NCBI GenBank assembly: GCA_036897525.1
Contig: JAYMTJ010000044.1
Location: 1 to 64,000, forward strand
Origin: Pelargonium x hortorum
Lineage: Eukaryota > Streptophyta > Magnoliopsida > Geraniales > Geraniaceae
Length of the DNA: 64,000 nucleotides
Direction: 5' to 3'
A program made the position numbers and the translations under genes. Below, piece after piece: positions 39,356 to 52,200 of this stretch (positions are counted from its first letter, which is position 1; the number at the start of each line of letters is the position of its first letter). A model generated the notes under the pieces. It was not told the origin of the DNA. It ran no database searches and saw nothing but the letters and a program-made list of their open reading frames with translations.

Positions 39356-40607
39356 AGGATACCCTACTTTTTTCAAAATAGATGAAGGGGAGGCTTTGAG
39401 TTGTAAATAACTAGACTAAGTTGTTAAGAAAATTTTCAGGAAGTTTTTTGTTTATTTAAGTGGGAACCCCTCTAATTTCAGGTTCAAAATTTTAAGCTTA
39501 GAACAAAGTCATCAAAAAAAGTTTCGTATTTTAAAACAGAAACTCCGAGGAGTGTAAATCCTTATCCGTGTAATGTAATAGATGCAGTGCACAAGTGCCT
39601 TCTCTTAATTGGAATGGAGTAAAAAGCTCAGGAACAGGTACCTTGGAGTCATTTTTATTAGTTGCTCTTAGTGGGTTGGAACCTTTCTTTCGACATACAG
39701 CAACTTTAGGACTAGGCGTTCCGCAAATTAGATTCTGAAGGGGTCGCAATAGCTTAAAAATTCTTTTATAGATATAGGCGGGTAAAATATAATGAAGAGG
39801 ATAGTCCTATGCAGAGTGAACTCAAAAGAATCTTCATTGACAGGTAGACACGGATTTTTAGTGCTTAAATATCTAAAGTTTACCACTCTACGGGTCCCTT
39901 AAAATAAGAGCCTGATTCGCTAACTATAGGTAATGTTGTAGCAGGCTTAGCAAGAAGAGCTTTCCTTAGATTCCGTATTCTTGTAGCTCAACATTCTGTA
40001 TTACAAGCTAAGGTGTATTATCTTTATTCCAGGTTATTGGTAATTTGGGATAACAAACAAACGGATTCTCTTAATTGTCCTTAATTATCTTAGTTCTTCC
40101 TTAGAGAGACAAACACTAAATACACCTTTTGCCTTTAGTATCCGGAAATTGAGACTATATCCTGTCAGTAAACTCGGTAAGCATTCCCAACGAGCGTTTG
40201 TTTTGCAACATGCTGAAAACAAGTAAAGTAGCTTAAAGAAACCCCTTTTTATTTTAGTCTCTGGACTTTGACTTTAGCTTATGCCAGGTACTTCAGTATA
40301 ATGTCTTATTTAAATAACATAGAGTTTTCTTAGTGGACACTTCTACAGACTTGCGTCATTCTCATTCGCCTTATAGGAAAGAGAGAACAAGAGCTCCTTG
40401 CTTGTTTATTGATCACGCGAAATAACCTCTCGTCTCGTGAATTTCTAATAAAAGGAATTCGCACTGAGAAATGAAGGCATTTTTTTGGTACTTATAGAGA
40501 CCCGAAAACGGGAACCCCTCGCTTTGTTCTTTAGACCGAAAGGCCTACAGCACCGAAAAACCCAGAACACCAGAAAAGCTTCCTAAACTTTACCCAGGAT
40601 ACTATAC
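39356..40607. other. spacer, nothing recognised
   Basis: A 72-codon minus-strand frame (39531-39749) is the only open stretch and has no recognised product. Confidence 0.6.
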
Positions 40608-40792
40608 TAACTAAAAGTAGAAGCCAGATACAGGACATATGAAAGAAAATGCCCTTGAGTTCCCAGCCTTAGCCCCTTTTCTGCCAAGGACCTTCCGTTT
40701 GTTATAAAGCTAGAGATAGAGCACTAACAAGAAAATAGGTACAGACCTGGTGGAAAGGACTAACATAGCATAGAAAACACCCTTTCCTTTAC

Positions 40793-40814
40793 TTGATGGT
40801 ATTTCTAGGGTTAG
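40793..40814 (+). repeat. inverted repeat, left arm
   Basis: Begins TTGATGGTATTTCTAGGG. It is complementary at 20 of 22 positions to 41044-41065. Read from 40795 it gives Asp-Gly-Ile-Ser-Arg-Val. Confidence 0.7.
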
Positions 40815-41043
40815 CAACAGGCGGGTCTGTTAAGGGAATGAGGCTTAGCATCCTGGTTATAAGGTTAGCTGTAGGAGGAATTCTAGTTGTTAGGATGTCT
40901 TTGTAGTTGGGATTGGGTTCTATAAGATAGTAATTTAGAGGGACTGACTAAGAAATTCGGAGTATTTTGGAACACTAGAAAGAAGTCAAGCTGTCCATGG
41001 AATCCAAGCCTAGGAACATAGCCTAAATACAACAGCAGCTACC

Positions 41044-41065
41044 CTAACCCAAGCAATACCATCAA
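41044..41065 (-). repeat. inverted repeat, right arm
   Basis: On the minus strand it begins TTGATGGTATTGCTTGGG. It pairs with 40793-40814 and reads Asp-Gly-Ile-Ala-Trp-Val from 41063. The frame continues open on the minus strand for about 17 more codons (ValArgValAlaAlaValVal) before a stop. Confidence 0.7.
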
Positions 41066-41180
41066 TACAATTCTCTTTCATAACCAACCAGTAATTCCAT
41101 CACACCCTTGAAAGCTGGTCAATAGACGGAATTATGAATATATACTAATTAACCTGAGGAAACTGAGTAAGACTTCCTTA

Positions 41181-43243
41181 TGTACTAGTTAGAGCTCCCC
41201 TTGGTTTCGACTGTCAACAATTGCTAGGTTAAAGTCTACAAACCGGGATCCTAATAAACTGTGAAATTAAGAAAGGGTGTTTGGCTTGCTGTTTAGTATC
41301 ATACTTTTATGGGATTCCTAGTTGTATTCTTAATTGATTGATATATACAGATTAAAAAAAGGAAGATATAAATAAATAGAAAGTTTTATAAGAAGAACTT
41401 TTAGGGCTGTTTTACCTGCAGTGAATCCGCCAAAGTTTCTGGTTATTAAGACTTATTTCAGGGGCCTGCTATAAACTACCGGGGTTCCTTTTACTTTAAA
41501 TTAGATCCAGTTCCTGCTAAGAGCTGCTCCTTGTAAAAAAAACTTACTAACTTTTCTTTTCTTTTCTCGATATCATAGACCACAGAAAAGCCCAGTTATT
41601 ATAAGAAATTTATGAGTATCACAAGTTTTGGAACCTAGGACATTCGGATTAAAGTTCTATAAAAAAGGAAAATAAAAAAAGAGTTTTTTAGAGCTTTATG
41701 TCTGGGACTGAGATTGCGCGTTTAACCCCTATATTACTTACTTTGGAACTTTTTTAATACTAATATTAGAATACTAATGGAGAGGGCATTCGCTTAACTC
41801 ACCTCACCCCTTCTAATTAGAGTTTACGTTGCTCTAAAAAGGTTTCAGTGACTTTTCCTAGGTGCCCCTTTTCCCGGAAGAGTTCTAAATAGGAGAAAAT
41901 TTTATGTACTTGGCAGCTAACAAGACAAGTTTGCCTTTGAGAGCTCTCAAACAGCCTTTTCGATTTTGAGGTTTCTGTTTAGGAAGTTATAAGCAGGGCG
42001 AAAAGAACAATCATAAGCCTTGGTATTAAGTGATTCTGGGCCTTAAAGTCTAAATAGTATTCTGTTTTACAGCTGTTAAGTTAAGTCGGGACGCCAGTTC
42101 TGCCTAAAGGAACTCCAACTAAAGGAAGGGAATTTCTAGTAAATGAAGCCAAGGAAATTGACAAGGGACAAGACTTACACTTTATTATTTATACTTAGGA
42201 ACCCTCGATGTTATCCCCATTTAGTCAAAACTTGTATTCCGTTAGCCTAATTGTTAATATTCCGCGAACTTGCCTGTTAAACCTATACGCAATCTAGGAG
42301 AGTCTCCCAATAAATAAAGAAATGCCTTACCAAGTTTAGACTTTCCTTTGTATTCTATCTAGGATCCCTTTGTCTTATTTGGAATATCTCAACCAGGGTC
42401 TCTCACTAAGCCCTACCTAACTTCGAGAGTGCTAACATAGCTACTAGAAAATACACGAGTTCGAGTCCCATAATATAGACTATATAAGAGCTCCTCTCCA
42501 GCCCAAGTTGAAAATACCTTATTTTGTAAAACTAATAGACTTCGGGTTGATTCTGTTATTTTCGATAGGAGACATTCTTGACAATAGAAAGAGACTAGCT
42601 TGAGCATATTGTTCATTTGCGCTTGTATTTTGCTCTTACGAAATAGGGTTTGTAAGTTCCTAGTACAGAAAGGGGAGATAAAGTAAAGTCAATTTCTAGT
42701 TCTAAAAAAGTTTCCTCTTATACTTTGGACTGAAAAGTTAACTATGAAACTCCTATTCAATTGCATTGACTCGGTTTTCAATTTACAAAGCAAAGGGAAA
42801 AAGAGTCTACCATAGTAATGATTTCTACTTACCTTATAGAAAACCCACGGGAAAGCCCTAGAATAGTACTACTCTCCTGAAAAAAAAATTTATGCATTTC
42901 TTACTGAATTCATACTCTTATTCTTATCTGCTTGCTATTTCAGAGGTTTAAGGCTTACACAAAACAACTTCAGTACTTCCCAGTTTTCCTGTTAAGCTCA
43001 CTTAATTACAAACCAGAAACAGAGTAGCTAACTTTCAAGAGTGCCTCGGCTACTCGATTTACTTTATCCTCGGTATTACTTATTTATTAAAGTATAACAT
43101 GCAACCCTTAATAATTCTAAAGTAGGTATGTACGCTACTCTTGTCTTGTTCTTGTAAGACGGCTCTCTCAGGAGTTGAAAGCAAGCTAAGTAATTCTTTG
43201 TTCTTGAGGACTAAGCTTATAGCCGGTAAATACAGAACTAAGT
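41181..43243. other. spacer, nothing recognised
   Basis: GAGTTCGAGTCCC near 42459 is T-loop-like, but no cloverleaf can be drawn around it. Confidence 0.6.
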
Positions 43244-43319
43244 CTTCATTTGTCTAATTGTGATGGTATTGCGTAGGTCTATATTGCTTTACCAAGAAAA
43301 AACTTATTAATTTACAAAC
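43244..43319 (+). repeat. dispersed repeat, plus-strand copy (DGIA family)
   Basis: From 43262 this aligns with the minus strand of 55851-55907: about 46 of 58 positions are identical with one single-base gap. Weaker similarity (CTTC-TTTG-CTA) extends upstream to 43244. In the DGIA frame both copies continue to Ile-Ala-x-Pro-Arg-Lys, although this copy has a stop in place of the Arg codon. The flanks on the other side do not match, so a segment of about 75 bp was copied. Confidence 0.65.
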
Positions 43320-45202
43320 GCAACCTCTTGATCTTACTCTTGCTTGGACTGGTCTGGGACGGGCTAGCTCTCTCTACTACCTCTACTAAAAGGCAGCTTA
43401 ACTCTTATTACAAGGGTATATTTTGAAAACGTAAATACTTGCTTGCGACGAGGCTTTCGAAAGGATATTTAGAGTCGCTACTTAAGTTAAGGGCAGCTCT
43501 CCTACGAATACATCTAGTTGGGTTTTTTAATCTATTAATTAAGCAATTAAAGAAACTCAGCATACCATATGGTAATTCTTTTCCTCGTTAACTTTACGTC
43601 TATAATACAAAAGGAACAGGCACTAAAGTAGGTATATAAAAAATGAGGGGAATTTAGGACCTAGACTTTTGCTCCTCATAAGGTAAAAACCCGCATCTTT
43701 AGCCCTCGTTTGTAGAGATTTTAGGCCCTTATATAGAGGTACAAATTTCTGTGTTAACAATAGATGATTTTTTGGGTGTAGCAATAACTTTAGGTAGAAG
43801 TTTCTTGTTCTTGATCCTGTTTTTAGCGGTTTTTTTGAAAAAAAAGTATCTAGGAATTCCTTAAAGTTTGAAGTTATTGTTCAGGCTAGGACTGTTTATT
43901 AGCTCTATTAGGGGAGGTACTTTTAGGTGTAGATTTTTTTACCGGGATAAAGCTTTCTAGGGGACTACCAGAAATTACATTTTATACCGGATTTCCGCCT
44001 ATTACTACAGCACAATGTGAGGTATAAGGAATCCTCCTTTGGCTACTTATATTATACCCGGGGTCTTTTAGAAGAAGTCTACGAAATTGGCAATTAGATT
44101 GCAAGCTCTCAAAAAATATCTGAAGCTTTAGCAAGAAAAAGAAAAGGAGTCTGTTTAACTTGCCTAGCAGGCCCTGACTAATACGGACAGACAAGAACTC
44201 TTTCTTGTCTCTAAAGTTATGATTATCTGAAGTTAAGAAAGGGGCATGCGTATGCAAAAGGTCAGCAAATTTCCTTTTAATTATACTTATTAAAAATATA
44301 TATTATATATAAATAAAAGTTCCTCTGCGGATTACGGGTATTTTTTTAGTTATATATAAAAAGGCTCTTAAATTCTACTTCATATCTTGAGTTTTCGCTC
44401 CTTCATAGCCTGAGAAAATACCTAAGTGAGGGTCAATTCAGAGGCTTTCCTTGTTAGTGAATTTGGTAATAATTAAGATAATAAATAAGATCCTCGGTTT
44501 TATTTTGAGGAATATTAAGCAGATCAGGTCAGGCCCGTATTATTCTACGTTAATGAAGGGGGCTCTATGAAATAAGGTAAAGAAATTAAGCTGATTTTTG
44601 CTCAGGGTGCCCTATATCTTTTTTGTCTCCGGAAGGGCAGCCTTTGCGTTGTAACATTTGATTTAAAACCCTTGTCTTAACGTACGTTCCGGGAAGGTTT
44701 TTAGCTATAAAATAAATAGAAAGGGGTATGTTTCTTGACCGATAAGAGTTCTTAGATTTCACTTTAGATGATATAGAGATTTCCTAGTTAGTAAGAAATT
44801 AAAGTTAAGTTTGTTAGAGCTAGGCATTGGTTTTCTTTTCGGATAGAGAGACTTCAGTTCTAAACAAGTCAAGAAATAGAATTATTTGAAAGTTTTTTAT
44901 AGCTACAGCTTAAATAGATATGTATGGTATAAAGAGGGGGTCTAGTATCCTATAATTTTATCTTTCTTAGTCTTTTGTTGTATTCCGGTTAAAGTTAACG
45001 AGTTTCCGGTAAAGAATTTCCGTAAAGAGGTACAAAGTTATATGCGTTCTCGGACTTGGTAAATAGAAATAATAAATAGTAAATTAATTAAGTAATCCGG
45101 GAATAGGCGGGCGCTTCCTAGTCAGGTATTTTCTTAGATATTAGCTTAAGCAGTTATATAGGTTAAGTAGGTCTATACTAAATATAAAAAGGGAAACCCT
45201 CT

Positions 45203-45535
45203 TTAAAAAGCTAGGGGATAGCTGCAGCAAGTGAGAACCAAATAGGAATCGCTTAAATAGAAAGAAATTTTTGAGTTAACTTCAGATCGAGGCCCGTATA
45301 GTATATAGTATAGTATAATGGAGGAGCTTAATCCAGAATGAGGACAAGAATTTGGAATTAACCAGGGGGGGCAGATCGAAGTAATATAAGTACCCCATAG
45401 AATGGGTTCAAGTCGCATGTCCTCTAAAAAAAAGATTTTAACTCCAGGCCAGGGTTGAGTGTATGTAGTTCCATCAGTTATAACGCCGACTATCGAGCAA
45501 CAACACATAGAATTGAAAGAAATCAAAACACACAA
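45203..45535 (-). other. 110-codon open frame, probably chance
   Basis: The product would be rich in Cys, Ser and Ile, with hydrophobic stretches but no clear periodicity. It overlaps the GTATA-rich repeat at 45296-45317. No relative is recognised and nothing upstream suggests expression. Confidence 0.08.
45296..45317. repeat. imperfect GTATA-rich simple repeat
   Basis: A run of GTATA and GTATATA units, imperfect and short. Confidence 0.6.
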
Positions 45536-47269
45536 GCAAGAAAGGGTAGTAATATCCTCACTTTGACTCTGAAGTATAGTTTTCGTTTTTTTGATCTCGT
45601 GTATGTAAATTAAATAGCGGGTATTCCAGTAAAAAAGCTTGTTTTAACAAATAAAATTGGAGTACAAAATTAGTACCAAATTCTGTGAACAGTTGGAAAC
45701 TAGATTCAAAGGGGGGCCTTAGAAAAACTCAGTAAAAAAAATTGTTGACAAGATTGTTTTTACGTTATTTCAAAAGAAGCCTCTCGCTTGCTTCTTCCGA
45801 AAATCCTAGTTATTGCTTAAAGCTCCGCTACTAACTTAACTGATTTAAATGTGTCATAATTCGTAAAGTATTCAGAGTCTTTCATTTCGTTGAGATGAAA
45901 ATCACAGACATAAGGCAAGTACTCCCTGTTTTAATTCTACTATTAAAGGTCCTCTTGCTATGCTAGAAAAAGTGAGCCCTTCGACGCGTAAAGTTTCCGG
46001 GGTATTCGAGATTTTTTCTAATCGTATTTTGTTAAACTAATTGCTTGTAACTTAATTTAATAAATAGCTTGGCTTAAAGGGTCTTTTTTTTGAGTTTGTA
46101 AATTATATAAAAAAGCGTTTGTAGTATAGTATGTAGGAAAGCAATAGTTAGCTAGCTAGATTTCGTAATTCTGTGTAAAGAGAAAAGTTGTACCCTTGAT
46201 ATATAAATGGATGTAGATAGAGCAGCATCCCTTACTCCGTTAAGTTTTTAATTTTCTAATTTGACACGAGGAAAAGAAATGTGCTAGAAAATGACTTATA
46301 TAGAACCGTGTACCGATATAAGAGATTATATGCTTGTTGAGGGGTATAAATGGATTGATTTCCCTTCCTGCTAGGATCATGAGCATAGATTGTGGATGCT
46401 ATGAATTCAAACAGATCACCTTTTATTTAGGCTTTGCTATAAGCAAAGCTGGCGGAAGGTTGATCGGCCTTGTTTCCTTTTTGGATCCCCTATTTAATAA
46501 TATACCGGAAATCTTTTAATTCTATGTAATAAGCAAACCCACCTTAATAGAAAGGTTAACTTAACTAAATTACAGCTTCCTAAACATATAAACATTCGCT
46601 AATTTCACACCCACTTAGAAGGACACTCCTTTATAAAGCAAAACTACTAGGTATTCATGTGTAAATTATACTAAAGGGTAACAAGCACACTTACTTGCAT
46701 TCCAGATAGTGACTATAGAGAGCAGAGATACAAATTATGCTTTGTCTGCATGGAGTTACTCTGGATCTGAATCAATTTTATCTTACACTTGGGTCCTGAC
46801 AGAAAAAAGACTTTATAATAGATTAGATCTCAAAGCGCAATAGTATACGAGATTCCTCTTTATTGGATCCCGGGAATTTAGCTCTCCTTATTAGAGAGTC
46901 TAGGTGATAATATAAAGATTTTAGTAATCAATCTGGGATTCGGTGGGCAAAAAGACACCCATATGATATGAGGACTCATTTTTGACTCTTATAATAAAAT
47001 AAAGACGTGGTCTATAGCTCAAAACGGGACAGTATAACTATTCTTATCTAAACGGGCGTTATGAAATAGACAAAAAACCAAGAGGTACCGGAATCTAAGG
47101 ACTAGAAATTGGTATTCTGTCGCATTAAATGATAGGAAAATTCAATGATTACTCTATTAAATTAAAAAGAAAAACTTTACTAGCTTCCAGACAAAGTCAA
47201 AGACATACTTTTTAAATGGAAACTTCGAGCTAAAGTTGACAATTGATAAACGTAAAGTTGGGCTGGGTA

Positions 47270-47312
47270 AAACAAGGTAGCCTTAAGCCTTGGGTTGCAG
47301 GTTCAAGTCGTA
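47270..47312 (+). other. T-arm-like motif, possibly tRNA-Lys-derived
   Basis: GCAGGTTCAAGTC at 47297-47309 is identical to part of plant mitochondrial tRNA-Lys(UUU) as I remember it, and GGTAG with CTTAAGCC just upstream is loosely compatible. The 3' side of the T stem is not kept (GTATA instead of CTGC). No acceptor or anticodon arm can be drawn, so at most this is a worn fragment. Confidence 0.22.
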
Positions 47313-48678
47313 TATAATATTTGCTGCCAAACTTTCCAAATCTGAACAAATGATATTCGCGTAGCATAGACATTTTAAATGAAGTAAGTGAAAATAGAAC
47401 TGTCCAGTTAATTTACTAAAATCTTAAATACAGTAAAAATAGACTTTTGAATACTAAAGCTTTCGTAGAGAGTGTAGAGGTCAATACTCTTGTTGTAGAA
47501 AATAGAACTATTTAATCTAATACATACCCTATCCGGACTAGTAAGTGATAAATACTACAAAGGTTCTACATGAATAAAATTTTGATGTTCTCGGCTTTAA
47601 GCACCGGTTTTGCCTAACTATTGCGCGCATACACTTTAATTCAACATATCAAAGAAAGAGGAGTCAAATTTTGACTTGGTTTAAATCTAAATTTGTTATT
47701 CACCTAATCTTAGTTGTATACTAAGTCCCCGGGTCTACCCTGTAACCGGAATCCTTAGGAATTGAAAGGTTTGGTTCTAGTCGTCTATAAAGCCGGATAC
47801 AAAGAATTTAACATTAATAATGTGTAAAGGTGTCCGGGACACGGGAAACCCAACCCAGTGTTATCCCTTTTCTCTTTGGTTGAAGCGATAAAATCCTATT
47901 GAATTAAGAGGCCCCTTTAATATATGGATGGGCGCTTTGTTTAGCATTAGGATTCACTTCTTTTTGGTTTTATGGTTCTGCAACACTCTCTAATTTATTT
48001 AGCTTAAACTCATACGCGGTTAGAATTTTACTTTCATCCCTTAGTTAAAAAAAAGACACTTTATAAACCGTAGAGAATATCTTCTGTACTTAACAGTCCC
48101 TTTATTTTCTTAGCTAGCCGCGCTACTTTACTTATAGTAATAGTAGGATACCCCCTTGATATTAGCTTTTCGATTGAAGCGCGTAGTTTTTTCCCCTACT
48201 ATTATGATTTCTGGGTCCTGTTATAGAGCTCCTGGCAAGTTAAGTACTGGGATCTCGAGCAGTCAATCTGGGGCTTCTAATTTTTTGGCCTTAGGAATGC
48301 TTTTATTTATAATTAACAATAGAATTTTCGGGAAATTAATAAAGAACACAACGGAAGCTCAAGCAATCTCTTAGGTTACTAGTTTATTAGAATTAGCACA
48401 AGCTCCATGTATAAAAAAAAAAGGGTTCATAAAAAGTCAAGGATCCTTGTACAGAAGCTCTATTTGGTTGGGACTACTCAAGAAGGAATCTTTTTAGAAT
48501 TCAAGACTCACTAAATCTTAATAGAAGAGTATCCTATTTCTAAATAGTTATTAAGATTCAGGACTTCTCTCTCGCTCAAGCCCCCCCCCGGATAGCAAGT
48601 AAAAGCATTGGAAAATTGGATATCAAATCGAGACCCTAAGAATTTTCTGTTAGAATATTTGCCTCAGACTTAAAACTC

Positions 48679-48702
48679 GGGTTCAAGTCCCGTTATCGTA
48701 GT
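48679..48702 (+). repeat. T-arm-like repeat, copy 2
   Basis: Second copy of the 24-base sequence at 19622-19645, with 21 of 24 bases identical. Here the T stem is better kept: CGGG and CCCG pair around TTCAAGT. I could not find a 5' acceptor strand complementary to TTATCG upstream, so this is not called as a tRNA gene. Confidence 0.4.
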
Positions 48703-50939
48703 TAGAGACTCTTTGTATATGATATATGAATCCTAACAGAAATGACTCGGAAAGGGAATCTTAAGAATAAACTAGAGGGCACTGCTTCTACTTGATTTGG
48801 AACGCTCAGTTATAGGGACCTTTTCTCGAATTGTTTACGAAATCTTTAAATGGCGTGGTCTAGATTTACTATTGCTTTACTGCTCAACTCTTTCTTAATT
48901 AAGTACCCCGCTCTAGAATGAGAAAATACTAGCTCGAGGCACAAAATCTCAGGATTCTAAGGGTAAAAATAGGTCAAGTTGTGTATTCAATGGGAAAAAA
49001 AGAGAACGCTAAAGTTATCATTTTTTTTTGTAAAGGTAATAGAATTCTATTATAAGGAACTGGAAAGCCCCTGAGTAAGTACCCTAAAAGCACCTTTTTT
49101 CAGGAAATTTTAGAAAAACTGAATGAAACACTGACAAATATTCGCTTAAATTCTCTGTTGCAAAGTCCGGTAAATCTAGAGCCTACATATAAATATTTTA
49201 GCTTAAAGGATACCCTTTTTTCTTAAAAAGAATGGGATTAAAGAGTGGAGGGGTTGAAGTAGGAGAGACTGCAATCGAAATTGCATTCTATCTAGAGTCC
49301 ATTTAGAGCAACCTCTTTCACTTATAAAAAAAGCAGTATCTTTCTAGACACAAGAATTGTTTATTTAGTTGACGAATAGACCTATATGAAATATGCCCTA
49401 GTGTAGAAGTCTTCCTAATAAAAAGCCACTCAAAGCAACCCTGTTGTTTTTTGTAGTCCTTAACACGGATTTCTAGCTTTTAATACTCTTAATGGATCTA
49501 GATTAGTATCCGTATAGTTGCAGCTTTATGCCTAATTAAATAAAGGTGCTCCTTCCTCAGTTACTGGCGTTGTAAACAACTCTTAGAACTTAGTCACTAC
49601 GTCATAGTGAAAGCCAAATTGTACCACTTTCTGAAAATACTCAGAGAAGCACAGTTCCTGTCTTGAGCTAAGCAAGGTGATATAGGTACAGAATTAGATT
49701 AGCGAACTTAAGGGCGGATATAATAGGGGTTTTGAAGCCCGTAGCTCGGTGTCTTGGACTAAATTATTTGACTCTCAACACGTATATAGTTGCCTGTTAT
49801 TTAACCCCCATTTAGCAAATTTTGAATTTCTTTCTCTTAGAATATGCATTTTGGAGTGCTACAGCATTTTCCTTTATACCAGACCTGCCTCTCTTCATCG
49901 TCAACGGGCTCTAAAAGAAAGTTTAAGCAACCACAAAGCTTGACACCCGCACGATAAGTCTCTTAAATTAAGAGTTTGGCAGTTAAAATTGAAAATATAT
50001 ATCGAATGGAGTTCCTATGTAATCTATTCGACTCTAAATCTGGTATACAGTAAAGTTAACAAACATAATGAAAATGAAAAAGGAAGCTGGAATTCTCTTT
50101 TTTAGGGTTTTTAGGGTATAGTAGAATATGTTTTTTACCTAGTTTGCTACACTAAAACTCAATTCTTCTTCTCTTCTATTGTATTGCTAAGCAGTAGTTA
50201 GAAAAAGAAATCGAATGTGTTCCTCCAAATTAGGTAGGGGATTTCTACTCTATAGATAGCAGATTCACTAAACGAGAGTAGGTTTCTAGCTTAAGTATAG
50301 CATTTCTTGAATGTCTTTAGCTACCTATTTAGTTAGTCTCTCTTGAATCTATAGGACTTTGTCGGCTCTCCTACTTATACTTACAAGGAATGAATGATCT
50401 ACCCTTTTCACACAGATCCAGTAAGATCGAATAATATGGGAGATCAAAAAATGACTTGTTGCTAGTCAGAGTACTCGTTAATTGACGAAATGAATGGAAG
50501 CCCTCTTTTTAGTGATCTCCGCTGTATTGATAAGAGCTGTCTAGGACCTTCTGAGAAGCCTGCACGAGTTGCTTTATTTCAAATAAACTTTGTATTACTA
50601 ATTCTTGATCCATCTTAATTAAAAAGGCCTGTTAGAGTATCCTTTTTCGTAGTAAAGTGCCCCCTAGAGATAGTATAAAGTTCTCAAGGTCCCTCCAGTG
50701 TTTAATACAATACCCAAGCTTATACACGGATCTATTTCTTTTCCTATTACGAAATAAACATTAGTTTTTAGAGATTGTACTTGCCAATTCTTTTTTGGTA
50801 GTAATTATCCTCCTACTTTTCAGGAGTATTCTTGGGTTAATGTCCCCTATTTCTACTTTTTCTAGAAGGGCTTAAACTATTCTTGATTACTCTATATGAT
50901 ATGAAGAGTTTGGCAAGGATGGGTCTAAACAGACTTTCA

Positions 50940-52200
50940 ACATCTTGAGCTGGAAAACTTGAAACCAAGGCAAATCCCCTATTGTACATGGGCTCCTATC
51001 TAACATGGGTCTCGAACAGAGGCAAATACCTATAGAAACCCGTAAAAAACTTCATAAAGAATTAATCCAAATCCTGCGGAAACCTAATAATAACATAACA
51101 ATCTCGGAATTCTTCACCACAATGCCTAACAATTTACCTCAGTATTTGTATAAAAAAAATGCGGAATTTCCTCTATTAAATGAAATATTGACTGACCTCT
51201 TATAGAAAGTTCAACTTTAGGGATACTGGACTCTGACTGGAAAGCACTTATGAAGACTAATATCCCATCGACTTAAATAGAATATCCTAACTGCCGAAAT
51301 ACGAATCCCACCGACTAACCCTCACTCGATAAAAGACTGAGAAATATATAGTACCAGGAACAACATCAAAAGAGCACTTCAACTTTAACTTGACTTCATA
51401 CAAATCATTAAAATCCCTATCTCAAATACCTGGGAAATCTCTCCTGGACTGAGGTAAATCCTATGGAACACAAGCACATAATACCCCTTCAAATCAAAGC
51501 AAAGACCTCCTCTCGAACATGGGTTAAACTCTACTGGGCAAAATCCTTATTTAGAGAACCAATCCCAACTACTTTAAGTCTTAAATTCTCTATAACTCCT
51601 TACCAAAAAGGATTTCAGACAGACTAGACTGGAGCTGCTACATACATGACACAGGCTATACAATACCTCTTGCTCTTGAACATAAGGAACTGCCTATCAG
51701 GCAAGTCCTCATTCTGCACAATCCCTAAAGCCCACTAATAGCTCTAGAAATCTCTATCGACCACGAGCCCATCAATACCTAGAAATCCTTCTTTCACCTT
51801 CGATAACCATTGGCCAGCTAAGATAGGACATGTCATTTCAGAGGGCTGTGTCATTCCTGTAAGTTCCTAAACTTCTTAGATTAATTGACCAGCGAGTGTG
51901 TTCTCCTTAGATTCCCTGGATTGCTAGAGATGGTTCAGCTGACAGGATAGAATGACTTGCTAAGTTGAGTTCTGAATGTTCTATTGTGTGGTTAGAGAAG
52001 GAATCCCTAAGAAGGACAGGTACTTATTCGTTACTGTTCGACTGATAAGGGGATTGACTCATTATTACTTTCGATAGCTAAGAGGGATTCAAGTTTCGGG
52101 TTGATATTGATATAAGGTAGGCTATCCAGTTCAAGAGTTTATAGGTTATAAGTAGACTATCAAGAAAAGAGGTCTTTTAGGAAAGACAAGAGAGGGAATT
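50940..52200. other. higher-GC island 4, A/C-rich with internal short repeats
   Basis: Positions 50960-51850 on the plus strand are rich in A and C, with recurring words such as CTCGAACA, ACATGGG and GGCAAAT near 50970, 51010 and 51515. This suggests worn internal duplications. 51790-51860 (TTCGATAACCATTGGCC and TCATTTCAGAGGGCTG) is similar to pieces at 56341-56430, but in a different order. From 51900 to 52200 the plus strand becomes G/T-rich, and TTCAGCTGACAGG near 51926 recurs near 59702. Only the frame at 51005-51205 is protein-like. Confidence 0.4.
51005..51205 (+). other. 66-codon protein-like open frame
   Basis: The product begins MGLEQRQIPI and is charged and helix-prone, with Lys and Glu alternating with Leu and Ile (RKKLHKELIQIL near residue 13). 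It ends ...LNEILTDLL. Its composition is more like a soluble protein than other frames here, but it is short and has no recognised family. It starts in an internal repeat: ACATGGG occurs 20 bp earlier as well. It could be a worn piece of a larger gene or chance. Confidence 0.15.

Larger units (their letters stand above)
40608..41180. other. higher-GC island 3 with strand-composition switch and inverted pair
   Basis: The first half (to about 40980) is rich in G and T, and the second half in A and C. That is the signature of related sequence in opposite orientation. It contains an inverted pair of 22-base arms at 40793-40814 and 41044-41065, with 20 of 22 bases complementary and a 229-bp interval. 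Each arm contains one DGIA-family motif. A copy of the AGGACATGAAAG motif lies at 40632-40645. Confidence 0.5.
43320..50939. other. spacer with scattered T-arm-like motifs
   Basis: Besides the listed repeats it holds nine C at 48581-48589 and AT-rich TATA tracts near 44290. No gene is recognised in these 7.6 kb. Confidence 0.6.

Noticed and set aside
45340-45425. Possible long-variable-arm tRNA: GAGGACA and TGTCCTC pair 86 nt apart and a GGTTCAAGTC motif precedes the 3' strand.
   Set aside because: The T stem does not pair (AATGG against TCGCA), no D arm or anticodon arm can be drawn, and a 7-bp inverted match at this distance is possible by chance.
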